Source: Trichobilharzia regenti (lineage: Eukaryota > Platyhelminthes > Trematoda > Strigeidida > Schistosomatidae). Taken from it: a stretch of 64,000 nucleotides of DNA. The stretch lies in NCBI GenBank assembly GCA_944472135.2, contig OX235263.1, positions 13,251,517 through 13,315,516 of the forward strand, written 5' to 3'. The position numbers were made by a program, and so were the translations under genes. Each line of letters opens with the position of its first letter. Position 1 is the stretch's first letter. Positions 33,500 to 43,442 of this stretch are shown here, piece by piece. The notes beneath the pieces are model-generated. The model was not told the origin of the DNA and did no database searches. It saw nothing but the letters and a program-made list of their open reading frames with translations.

Positions 33500-34195
33500 C
33501 TGAGGTACTAGGCAGCGTCTGGGAATCAGAAGAAGTCCCATCGGGTTGGTGTAAGTCACTGATTATCCCCATATACAAGAAGGGAGACAAGTCTTCCTGT
33601 GATAATCACAGAGGGATTAGCTTGACTAATATAGTATCTAAAGTCTTAGGCTCAATAATCATGCGTAGACTGAGTGGTGCTCGGGAGCACAAACACGAGA
33701 GAGCCAGGCAGGCTTTAGACCAGGAAGAGGGTGTATTGATCATATCTTCACCCTCCGACAGATTCTAGAACATAGGCATTCCTACCGGCGTCCAACAGTC
33801 ATTATATTTCTTGACCTAAAGGCAGCATTCGACTCTGTCGATCGAGAGGTTCTCTGGAGATGCTTGGCTGTAAAGGGAATTCCGAGAAAATATATTGCAC
33901 TGATTAAGGCACTCTACTCGTACTCATACAGCCAGGTGAGGGCTTACGGCGAGCTGTCATCTGAACTGATGACGACCAGTGGTGTCCGTCAAGGATGCCC
34001 ATTATCCCCTTTCTATTCAACTTCATCATAGATGTGTTAATGGACTTAACCCTAGGTGACTTCAGCGACTCAGGGATTGACTTGCTACCGGGAATAATCT
34101 CGTTGACTTGGAATATGCAGACGATATAGTCCTTCTAGGCGAAGACGCTGACAAAATGCAGAGTCTTCTAAACACCTTGAGCGCAATCTACGAAT
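33500..34195 (+). pseudogene. RTE-1 reverse transcriptase catalytic core
   Basis: In shifting frames: SLIIPIYKKGDKSSCDNHRG, FLDLKAAFDSVDREVLW (motif A, about 33807), SGVRQGCPLSP (motif B, about 33978) and LEYADDIVLLGED (motif C; YADD at 34114-34125, intact). Lesions are at about 33500, 33700-33770 and 34010. Confidence 0.85.
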
Positions 34196-34855
34196 GTTTG
34201 GCATGCGATTCGCTCCCGCCAAATGCAAGATGATGTTACAGGACTGGACTACATCGACGCCTAGTTTAAAAATAGGAAGTGAAGTGGTAGAGCACGTTGA
34301 CCGCTTCACTTATTTGGGAAGTACCATCAGCCCCAACGGGTTGATCTCTGACGAAATCTCAGCACGAATACAGGGGGCTCGTTTCGCATTTGCCAGTTTA
34401 CGCCGACTCTGGCGTAGACGAGATGTTCGACTATCGACCAAAGGGCGGGTGTACTGCTCATCAGTCCGCTCCGTCCTCCTTTATGGTTGTGAGACCTGGC
34501 CACTGAGAGTGGAAGACATGAAAAGACTAGCTGTCTTTGATCATAGGTGCCTGCGTTCTATCTCCCGTGTAAAGTGGCATAATAAGGTGAGCAACATTGA
34601 GGTTAGGCGTCGAAGTTCTAGGTAAGGAGGGGAAATCAATCGACGAAGTCGTGAAGCTACATCGACTGAGATGGTTAGGACATGTGTTACGTATGCCAAG
34701 CCATCGCCTCCCTCGACGAGCAATGTTAGCGGATATAGGGTCAGGCTGGAAAAAAGCTAGCGGCGGTCAAACAAAAACTTGGCACCAGTCAATGAAATCC
34801 ACAACAGTCAGTTTAAGCCACGTAGGAAGGCTGGGGTCCTCGGGACGGTAAAAAT
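34194..34855 (+). pseudogene. RTE-1 thumb and C-terminal region
   Basis: MFGMRFAPAKCKMMLQDW, then FTYLGSTISPNGLISDEISA, SVLLYGCETWPLRVEDMKRL and, after a frameshift near 34620, [20 protein letters not shown] form the well known end of RTE proteins. It stops at about 34851. Confidence 0.85.
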
Positions 34856-35393
34856 CTATGGTTGGAAACAATTGGTGACATGGCTCAAAATCGTTCTCAG
34901 TGGCGCAGATGCATCCACTCCTGTGACTTATGATTTCCAATGAAACTGTTTTGTTCTTCGTTATTACTCCTTTGTCTCACACCTCTGCTCACTGTCTCTA
35001 TTATGCTTTTCTTGTACTTTCTTCTCTTGCTTTGCGTGCTACATGAAGGGAGTGTGGCGACTTGAACTGCCGCACATTGGTGCAAAGTTCTATGTCGAAA
35101 ACAGACAGACAGACAGAATAAACTATGACCTCTAATGGTATTTATTATTTGGTCTGTCGAGTATTTAAAATTTTTTTAAACCTAATGGTTCGCCAGTTTA
35201 TATTAAACTTGTGAAGAAGTAACGTGTCCTTATACATGAGATAACTGTTACTAAATTGTTCCCCTGATTGTCAAAATGTACTCCTGAACCTTTTACATAT
35301 GGTAGTAGTTTCATTGGGAGAAGAGAAACAATGCTGTACACCTCCGATCTTCTGAACACGTACCGAAAAGACGTCTCAAGCAAACAAACGTTT

Positions 35394-35396
<3 letters not shown>

Positions 35397-35433
<37 letters not shown>
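35397..35433 (+). repeat. (TA)n microsatellite
   Basis: About 38 bp of TA, twelve bases ahead of a SINE-A head. Confidence 0.95.
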
Positions 35434-35437
<4 letters not shown>

Positions 35438-35445
35438 ACGATTTA

Positions 35446-35677
35446 TGCGTCGGTGGCAGAGCGGTTAGGACGCTCGCCGACCACGCACATGGTCCGGGAT
35501 TCGATTCCCCGCCGATGCACTCCTTTACCTCGCTGAGCGAGAAATAGTGCTGGTAAGAAAAAAAAGTTGGGCATGAGGCTAGCAGCCCCATCCTGTAAAA
35601 ATAAACACCACTGCTACGGGGAATTCAAACCACTAGCTTGAGGCCCTATGTTCCTCCACTGGGGAACGTGAAGGAAA
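35446..35677 (+). repeat. SINE-A copy
   Basis: TGGCAGAGCGG (A box) and GATTCGATTCC (B box). The body is GTTGGGCATGAGGCTAGCAG and the tail CACTGGGGAACGTGAAGG. Confidence 0.87.
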
Positions 35678-35774
35678 AACACGATTTACGAAACTGAATC
35701 GACACATTTAAGCTTTGCTCAAGCCTGGAAATAGAATCAACAGTTGGATATTAAAGTGGATTTAGTTTTATATG

Positions 35775-36055
35775 GGGAAGTACTGCACAACTATTCCCTC
35801 CTACTTAGGGACTCTTCAGCACAGTGTAGACAAAACTCCAGAAGGTTATGATGCAAGACAACTGACTATCAAGGCAATGAAATGGAATTAAAAGGCTCTT
35901 AAATTTCATTTTTCGTCAATATGCGACATACAGTGCAACAGCCAATGATGGATGCATACAGATGAAGAGTCCCAAACTGGGACGAAACAGCTATGGAGTA
36001 CTCCCTGATTGTTAATATTTCTCTAACTGAAGTTCGTTCATGATCTAATCTGAAA
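35775..36055. repeat. SINE-C fold-back remnants
   Basis: A short minus piece (35775-35830, GGGACTCTTCAGCA) and a plus piece (35950-36055) with AGATGAAGAGTCCCAAACTG, GGGACGAAACAGC and the tail are separated by about 120 bp. Confidence 0.6.
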
Positions 36056-36204
36056 TTTACCAGCAATTGGAAATTCGCTTAATACCACTTCAGACATCCA
36101 ACTAGTTTTCACCATATAAGAACAGTACAACTGGGAGACAAATGTCAAAGAGGACGTCATATCATCAGTAAACTAGATAAAATTACCTTCAGCAGAATAG
36201 AATT

Positions 36205-36870
36205 TCAAGTGTTGGTTTGTAGGGATTCGATTGGTTACAGGATTTTATCATGAGCTGACATTAATTAGAGAACCACTGGAAAACAACCATGGAGTACTGG
36301 ATAGCTGTTTCGTCCTAGTTTGGGACTCTTCAGCAGTACACACTCATAGGGATTCGAACCCAGGACCTTCTAGTTACAAGGTGAGCCAGCTCGTATCCCA
36401 TTAAGCCACTGGGAGCCAATCCAATGACCAGTCAATGGATTCTAACTTCTTCCAATTCATGAAATAGCGCGACCCCTACCCCATGTCTTCGGCGAGTATT
36501 TGTCCTCACACCCGACCTGCTGCACCTTACTGGTCAAGACTTCTCACTAGAATCCCAGGTAACTACCTACTTACCAGTACTCCCAGGTTTTCCAATGGTT
36601 CTCTAACTAATGTCAGAACATGATGAAATCCTGTAACCTATCAAATCCCTACAAACCAACACTTGAATATCAATGAGATGCTCACTAGCGACTTGACCTA
36701 TCCAGGTAGGTAGTTACCTGCGGTTCTGGTGAGAAGTCGTGACCAGTAGGGTGCAGTAGGTCGAGTTTGAGGACAAATACTCGCTGAAGACATTGGCTAG
36801 GGTTCGCGCTATTTCGTGAATTGGCAGAAGTTAGAATTCACGGGGTTAGAACATCTATAGCGCACAGGAT
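36205..36870. repeat. SINE-C fold-back pair; best preserved hammerhead
   Basis: The minus arm (36205-36570) is nearly full length and keeps CTGAAGA (36327-36333), GAAA (36308-36311), the outer helix GTACTG/CAGTAC and an ATC cleavage triplet. The plus arm (36575-36870) starts CAGTACTCCC, which is the first base after the predicted cut. It runs through the tail (ACCAACACTTGAATATCAATG) into a new head (GATGCTCACTAGCGACTTG) and on to AGTTAGAATTCACGGGG. Confidence 0.85.
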
Positions 36871-37095
36871 ATGAGAGCGCATTACCTCTGACAGAGTGTT
36901 CTTCACTCTGTAGATTACTTTGAAGGAGGCGTTTGTTGAGATGGAATGGTCAGTGTTGAAAAGGTGTCCAATTCTCGTATTCCTTATACAGTCATTGCCA
37001 CGATACTCTGCAACCATGTAGAATAGTGTTCTCTATCCTTTTAGATAAGAGACACGTCGAAAAACCAGCATACCTGACTTCACAGGAACAGGAGT
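36865..37095 (-). pseudogene. PLE endonuclease C-terminal fragment
   Basis: The minus strand gives IGHLFNTDHSISTNASFKVI then YRVKNTLSEVMRSHILCAID, the C-terminal part shared with PLE-A elements. No nuclease core remains. Confidence 0.65.
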
Positions 37096-37374
37096 ACTGA
37101 ACGAAGTTCATTTATCTCTGAGTTTGATTATTTTACTACTTAAACGAAACAGATTGAATTCGATTTCTATCCTTCTTCAGCGTTTATCCCTTTATGTTCA
37201 CTACAATTTAATTTCTGGTAAATACATTAGTTACTTCGGTTTTTTTCTTCTTTTAACTGTGATCCTCTGTTATTCTACTTATGTTTTCATTGATAATGTT
37301 GTCATTGCCCATTGTTATTTTTAAAAATTAAAGTGTTATTATACTAAGGTATACTCACTCTTCTGATTGACTGG

Positions 37375-38100
37375 TTTCAACGTAGAACTTTGCACCAGTG
37401 TGCAACAGTTCCAGTCACCATACTTCACTCAGCACACAAACCAAGAGAAGATAGTAAAAGGAAATTCAAAACAGAGATAGTAAAAAGGGATATGAGGCAA
37501 AAAGAATAATAATAATATCGAAGAACAACATAGTGTTATTGGGTATTCTAAGTCACAAGCAGTGGATGCACCTGTGCTAGCCATTGAGAATGATTTTGAG
37601 ACATATCACTAACTGTAGCCAGCCCTTGGTGTTTACAGTCCCAAAGGCCACAAGCAGTCAGGAAGTCTACATCTTCCTGGATTAAACGAACTGTCATGGA
37701 TTTCATTGATTGATTGAAGCCATGTTTTGGTTTGACCACCAATAGCTCTTTTCTAGCCTGACACTATGTTAGATAACATTGCTAGTTGTCGAGGAAGGCG
37801 ATGACTAGGCATACGTGCGTAACACAGAATGTCCCAACCACCTCAATCGATGTCGCTTCACAGCCTCGTCGATTGATTTCCCCTCCTTACCTAGCACTCG
37901 ACCGAAGCCTAACCTCAATATTGCTCACCTTATAATACCACTTCACACGGGAGATAGACCGCAGGCACCTATGGTCAAAGACAGTTAGCCAAGCTTCTCA
38001 TGTCTTCCACTTTCAATGACCATTTCTCACTAACAGTCATAAAGGAGGACGGAGCGGACTGCTGAGCAGTGCATGCGCCCTTTGGTCGATAGCCAGCCGG
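37375..38100 (-). pseudogene. RTE-1 3' half fragment
   Basis: Read on the minus strand: the ETW region (CTGTTAGTGAGAAATGG), ATTGAGGTTAGGCTTCGG, the GHVLR region, GGTGGTCAAACCAAAACATGG and the 3' end with GTGCAAAGTTCTACG. About 730 bp, opposite in direction to the long copy at 32-35 kb. Confidence 0.75.
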
Positions 38101-38104
38101 ATAT

Positions 38105-38790
38105 CACAAATGGCAGAAGAAGCAGACGGAGGTGATGAAGATAATCAACCAACCAATCAAAAACAACAACAACAAGTATCACTCAACATCAACGAAATAA
38201 ATAGGAGAGATGTCAATTCCTTCACTTAGGTAAGAAGCAATGTTTCCAATACGCTTGAGAAACGTCCAAACCAGAATTGGAAAGGCAAGACAGGCATTCA
38301 CATCATTTTGAAATCGGTTTGAAAATCTGATACGCTCAACACAAAGGATAAAAAAATTCAGATTTCCAACACGGATATATGGTCATAAACGTGGTGAACG
38401 TGTCATCAAACGTATTTCTAACAGTCTACTGCTGATTTTTATCAACACTTGCCTTTCGCTGGCTGGCTTCATACCAAAGATCAGGCGACCGGCATAAAGG
38501 GAATTCGGAACAAGAAAGTTTGAGAATGAATCACCAATCAAGAACCTATCGGTCAACATGTAATCCGAAGAAAATCGAGGCGGACCAGTCACACACAGTC
38601 GAATGGGAAACCTACGAGTTGGGCATCTAGCCACAGGTAACATGGAGGAGATCGTGTGACGAAGAGATGAAAGCTTCTGAGCAACTGTAAGGGATCAGCT
38701 GAAGAGGATTGCAGAGAACAGCAAAAAAATTGCAGACGTATTGTTGAAGCCTTATGTTCTACTCGGAACCCATGGGAATAATAATAATAA
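38105..38790 (+). pseudogene. RTE-2 3' half fragment
   Basis: It contains AATTCCTTCACTTAGGTAAG (TYLG region), ATTGGAAAGGCAAGACAGGC and the 3' end ending GGAACCCATGGGAATAATAATAAT. No usable frame. Confidence 0.6.
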
Positions 38791-39859
38791 TAATAGTATT
38801 TGTGAGCAGAGAAGATCAAGGAAAACATGATGACAAATCACCATCCACTGTTGTAACTACGACGGTGAATGTTGTCGTAGTAAATTGCTTTTTATGTATC
38901 CGAAATTCTGCAAGCCGACTTGTGTCTTAGCATCTAAACAAGAGAAAAGACACGAGCGCATTCAAGCCTGATATGCAAATGAACAAATGACGGGAAAGGA
39001 GAAAAAAGGTGAAGAGGTGAGTGAAGTGATCCCAACAATACAAACAATCCCAAAAGGGATATTCTATTCCCAAATTTAATGAACAGTAAGATTGAAAATT
39101 TTGGTGAAAATCGGCAAAACATATTCTCCCCCTGCCAATAACTGTAACATGAAGATAACATCATATCCCAATTGCCTCGCCTTGCTTTTTCCAATTAGAA
39201 CATTAACCTTATTGTGTTAACCTTGTTGGATTATATTAAATTATAATTACACGTATGTGAATATTTTGAGAAAATTTTTCATTATCACAGGACAAGTTTC
39301 TATTTTTATGCTGAAATAACATTTAATAAGCGCGTTGTCTTTTCTATTTGAATTATGGCTTAAACTAACTGTTATGGATTTCATTGATTCAGAAGAGACA
39401 GTTGAAGCGAAGAAAATTTTCTTTTCGACGAAGTCATCATCAACTAGGCTGTACATTTGTGTATTTATAATAAATGGATGCGAAAGTTCCAGAACAATTT
39501 CCGGTTAAGGGTCAAATTAATAAAAATTACAATTAGAAATTAAAATGCCATAATAAACAAGTAGCATCATAATTACTAAGAAGAATGACATATTTTACAA
39601 TTGGGGGGTTAGAAATGTAGAAATAACAGGAATAGACAGGATGTTTGGATAAAAAATCTAGTGGGATCATAACTAATGTGACGAATAATTGTTTGTGCAG
39701 TTAGGGATTAAATACGTAGAAATAATAAAATATCTATATAGATAAGAAGTTCGGATATGAAAATATGGTAGTGTAAGTAGAAATTAAGAAAAACTCCAAT
39801 ATAACATGAATAAACAGGAAGTTTAGATAAGAAAGGCGATGGGATGGTCATTACCAAAA
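38791..39859. other. No gene recognised; one RTE-1 scrap
   Basis: Only a short RTE-1 piece (about 39358-39400, minus, AACTGTTATGGATTTCATTG) was found in this AT-rich stretch. Confidence 0.4.
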
Positions 39860-39862
39860 AAA

Positions 39863-40459
39863 TTACCTATTTATGATGGCCATGGCAGGGACAGGGGTTT
39901 GGATACAAAGCGTGGGTTTGAGCTTTTGGATAGCTAGTGCCTCGACAATGCCAGAATGTCTTAATTTCACTCCCTTTGATAGGTTTGGTTGAATCTTGTA
40001 TATTACTTTGAAGGATTTTTCGAGTGGCGCTGAATGTCCTGAATTGACCAGATGTTCTGTCACTGAACTGTATACACGCTTTTGGTCTCCTTTTACTAGC
40101 CAGGCTGGGTAGTGTTCACGAGCGAGTTTTTCAAGTCGGTGCATGGTACAGCCGATATACTCAGCTCCACAAGAGCAAGTAAACTGGTATATGCACGTTG
40201 AGGTGGCCCAATGCGACAGCTTGTCTTTCGCGTTCTGGCTGAATAATTCATTGCAGGAAAGCGTCAGTAATAGGCTCGCGGCAAAGTATGTTTTCCTCAG
40301 CGATTTGGAGAGGCGTTTACGAAGGATTTCTACTTCAATATCACCTTTGAATTCTAGATCAAGCAGAAGTAATTTCTTTGGAACGGATTGGACTTGTTCG
40401 GAAGTCTTCTTAGATTTGAGATTCTTGTCTATGAACCTGGGCGGGAAACCGTTTTCCAT
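39863..40459 (-). CDS. PLE-A4 linker and GIY-YIG endonuclease
   Basis: An intact frame of 198 codons. It reads ENGFPPRFIDKNLKSKK, VPKKLLLLDLEFKGDIE, then CIYQFTCSCGAEYIGCTMHR (the nuclease core with Cys-x-Cys-Gly and YIG; about 40138-40197), EHYPAWLVKGDQK, HLVNSGHS, SFKVIYKIQPNLSKGVKLRH and IVEALAIQKLKPTLCIQTP. It lacks the reverse transcriptase because of an upstream stop and so is probably not expressed as a working element protein. Confidence 0.85.
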   Translation of the reverse strand: MENGFPPRFIDKNLKSKKTSEQVQSVPKKLLLLDLEFKGDIEVEILRKRLSKSLRKTYFAASLLLTLSCNELFSQNAKDKLSHWATSTCIYQFTCSCGAEYIGCTMHRLEKLAREHYPAWLVKGDQKRVYSSVTEHLVNSGHSAPLEKSFKVIYKIQPNLSKGVKLRHSGIVEALAIQKLKPTLCIQTPVPAMAIINR

Positions 40460-40469
40460 CAGGGTTTTT

Positions 40470-40966
40470 TAGAGATTACGCAGTTCGTCTTCAATCACTT
40501 CCTCACTGCATATCTTCCGAATCCTCGAGGAAAGAGCGTATATCAGATTCCTCTTTCTGCTTAGGAGCACGAAGCTGTGAAAGTTCATCACTTGTCCATT
40601 CCATGTAGGCTTTTTGTATATGGACCTTTTCAGAGAGTTGTTGGCGTTTCTTGTCAGATGGACGTCGAGGAAGTGGAACAGTTCGTCGGATTCAGTCTCA
40701 AGTGTAAAGTCGATATTTGGGTGGGCGTTATTGAAGATTTGAAGGTTTTTTAAGTCACAATTCTCATCACAAATAATGAAAGTATCATCGATGTATCTCT
40801 TGTAGAGATGGAGGTCGTTGTTGATAAGGGTTTTTTTTCTAAGCTAGCCATAAAGCAGTCGGCTAGGAAGGGTCCTAGGGGAGAACCCATTGCTACTCCT
40901 TGTTGAAACTGAAGTATACGTTGAAAGTGCATTGTAATAACAGTTCTTTCAGGTAATGGATCATTG
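40470..40966 (-). pseudogene. PLE-A4 reverse transcriptase, C-terminal half
   Basis: QQGVAMGSPLGPFLADC (motif B), then after a frameshift LYKRYIDDTFIICDEN (motif C; YIDD at 40784-40795, intact), LFHFLDVHLTRNANNS (motif D) and KKPTWNGQVMNFHSF. A TAA after EDELRNL separates it from the endonuclease frame by a few codons. Confidence 0.85.
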
Positions 40967-41805
40967 ATTGATGAAGTCACGTTTTGGCTTGACCACCAAT
41001 AGCTCTTTTACAACCTGACCTATACTATATCAGGAAGGCAATGACTAGGTATTAGTAAAACATATTATAATCATCTCAATTGATGCAACTGCTTTACAAT
41101 TTCGTCGACTGATTTTTCCCTTCTGACCCTGCACTCGACCAATGCATAATCTCAATATTTTTACCCTACAATGCCTATCAGCTCTAACAGGGAAGATAGA
41201 ACACAGACACCTATGATCAAAGACAGCTGGTCAATCTTTCCATGTTTTCCGCACTCGATGGCTATGTCTCACAGCTATAAAGTAGGACGGAGCTAACTGT
41301 TGAGCAGTATACACGTCGGATATTACGTCTACTAAGCCAGAGGTGGTATAGGTCGTGGGAAAGTGCCAAAGTAGCCTTCTATATCCATGTTGAGATTTGC
41401 GTCAGCGATCAACCCACTGATGTTAGCTGATGCAACTTCCCAACGCCCAACCACCACCACTTCACTCCCCATCTTTAAGCTAGAAGTGAGTCGATGTAGT
41501 CCAGTCCTGTAGCACCATCTTATGTTTGACAGCAGCGAATTGCATGCCAAACATTCGAATACTGCTGCTCATCAAGGTGTTCAGAAGACTCTGCTCTACT
41601 TTGATCAGCGTCTTCACCTAGGACGCAGGACAACACATCATCTGCATATTCTAAGTCGACGAGACTATTATTCCCTGATGGTAAAAAGTCAATACCTGAG
41701 TCGTTGAAGTCAGTTAAGGTTACGTATCCATTACTACATCAATGAGGAAATTGAACAAAAATGTGGGATAGTATTGAGCATCACTGAAGGACACCACTGG
41801 GTGTC
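40967..41805 (-). pseudogene. RTE-1 fragment
   Basis: From about 41805 down: the YADD region (as GTCGACTTAGAATATGCAGA on the minus strand), the thumb region, GGAAGTTGCATCAGC, ETW region and GHVLR-like region. It is interrupted and rearranged near 41330-41560. The left end reaches PLE-A4. Confidence 0.7.
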
Positions 41806-42315
41806 ATCACCACTTCAGATAAGTCCTCAATTCACTAAACTATACTTTGATAGAGTTTAATTTTTGTATGAACCATCAATATTTATCCCATAGACATAAA
41901 TCTTCGCTACAATCACACATGGATAATTACAGTGAACAAAAGGCAGTTGACTTCAACCTCTTAACCATTTTTCTTACACACACTCTCTCATATATTCACA
42001 AATATTAAAAAGGAAAGAAAGGGAGACAATATATGATGAAGTAAAAAATTGCACATCTACACATAGGATAGTTATTGATAACAGACCACTTAAACAAAAC
42101 AGACGAAGAGTGGAAACTATACAAAAGGAATAAAAAGACTGTTACTATTATTATTACTAATAATCATATAAGTAGTAAGGAGAAATATTGATAAATAAGT
42201 AGACGCTACAGCCAATGTCTCTCAAACTAAGATGGCGCCTTTCTCAACCATCTTATAAGTGAGAAATTTATCATAAGCATTCTCATCCACTAATTCATTC
42301 ATTCATCCATTATCA
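41806..42315 (-). other. Sequence downstream of the LARS2 stop
   Basis: This is AT-rich sequence presumed to hold the 3' UTR of LARS2 and some intergenic DNA. No convincing minus-strand AATAAA was spotted, so the poly(A) site is not placed. No repeat was recognised here. Confidence 0.4.
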
Positions 42316-42453
42316 TCATGTTGCAACTGATTCACGTCTTCTTCCTGTATCCACATCAAAACAACCAGCGTTGCTATGGTTGTCGTCCTCCACACTGATG
42401 TGACTATCTTGTTGACGAATTTTAGGGAATGGTTGTTCCAGGACATGTTTTTC
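42316..42453 (-). CDS. LARS2: LARS2 terminal exon with stop codon
   Basis: The acceptor is CATTTCTAG. Forty-five codons plus TGA begin EKHVLEQPFPKIRQQDSH and end RRRESVAT. The VLEQPFP segment is the conserved end of the anticodon-binding domain. The remaining 27 or so residues are hydrophilic and do not resemble the beta-rich C-terminal domain of bacterial and human mitochondrial LeuRS. Either that domain is missing here or another splice leads to an exon not recognised. Confidence 0.85.
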   Translation of the reverse strand, partial: EKHVLEQPFPKIRQQDSHISVEDDNHSNAGCFDVDTGRRRESVAT

Positions 42454-43408
42454 CTAGAAATGAATGGAAGGAGAGAAACTAGTCATTTTACACTGGGATT
42501 AATGTAGGAGCTCATAAATTTAATATTAAATTTAGACCTATTGCAATTACCACTCTCCTTTTTGAAATAAATGAAGAAATTATTTTACTCAACCTTGAAG
42601 CCTCCTTGAAAAGTTTTAACGATCTCAAACAGTTTGTTTATAAACAGGGTAGAAGTACTTTAGATGCAGTTGCTGCTGTCTTATATCATAATATTGTTTC
42701 TTCCTTAGATAAAGGCGCTAAATATGTCCAATGTACCTTCCTTGAATATACATCAGCCTTTAACTCCGTGCCCAGATGCCTCTTGTGAAATAAACTTTAA
42801 CTGAACACAAGCCGAGTCCTGGACTGTTAACTGATTCCATCTTCATTTCTCTAATAGAATGCAAATATGCATATCTCCCACTGCCTTGCTTGCTTACTGA
42901 AGCCGGTGTCTCTTAAGGCGCTGATTCTCTCTCTTATTCTTCTTTTTTCTCTCTTCTTACATGACTTGCCTCTACCGGATGAAATCAACCTTGTGAAATA
43001 CACCCAGGTCGTGGATGCATTGATCATGTGTTCACTCTTCCTCAGTTGTTGGAACACTGCCACATATATTGCAGGCCAACAATCTTTGTGTTTCTTGATA
43101 TTAGGGTCGCCTTCGATTCGTTGCACAGAGCTGTGCTCTGGAACTGTCTGTTAGAAAATTTCTTAACATCTTGAAAGCCTTATACAGAAACACCTCAGGT
43201 AGAGTGAGGGCACACAACCAACTATCATCACTGTTACCAACCTACAGTGGGATTAGACAGGGTTGCCTAATCTCCCCATTTCTCTTTAACTTAGACATTG
43301 AATGATGTTCTGGAGTCAACTCTGAAGGATGTGAGTGAAGGTGGCGTAGATCTGCTAGTTGTTGTGTGTTGTTGGGGGGTTTCATAACAAGCTCTTTATA
43401 TTATGATC

Positions 43409-43442
<34 letters not shown>

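Larger units (their letters stand above)
32010..35125 (+). mobile_element. RTE-1 non-LTR retrotransposon, nearly complete but decayed
   Basis: An endonuclease region (from about 32018), a reverse transcriptase and a C-terminal region follow in the right order in at least four frames. The 3' end has GCACATTGGTGCAAAGTTCT and a short (ACAG)n repeat, as RTE elements end in short tandem repeats. The same 3' end is seen at 37375 (-), 52975, 59500 and 62100. No target duplication could be defined. Confidence 0.85.
39860..40966 (-). mobile_element. Penelope-like element PLE-A4
   Basis: This is the best preserved PLE in the window. On the minus strand the reverse transcriptase motifs B to D lie at 40966-40470 and the linker and GIY-YIG domain at 40459-39863. 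Only one stop (about 40470) and one or two shifts break it. Its left end lacks the inverted UTR seen in PLE-A1. Its upstream end abuts an RTE-1 fragment. Confidence 0.85.

Noticed and set aside
37124..37324. Small membrane protein
   Set aside because: The hydrophobic frame arises from T-rich DNA, has no family and lies among retroelement scraps.
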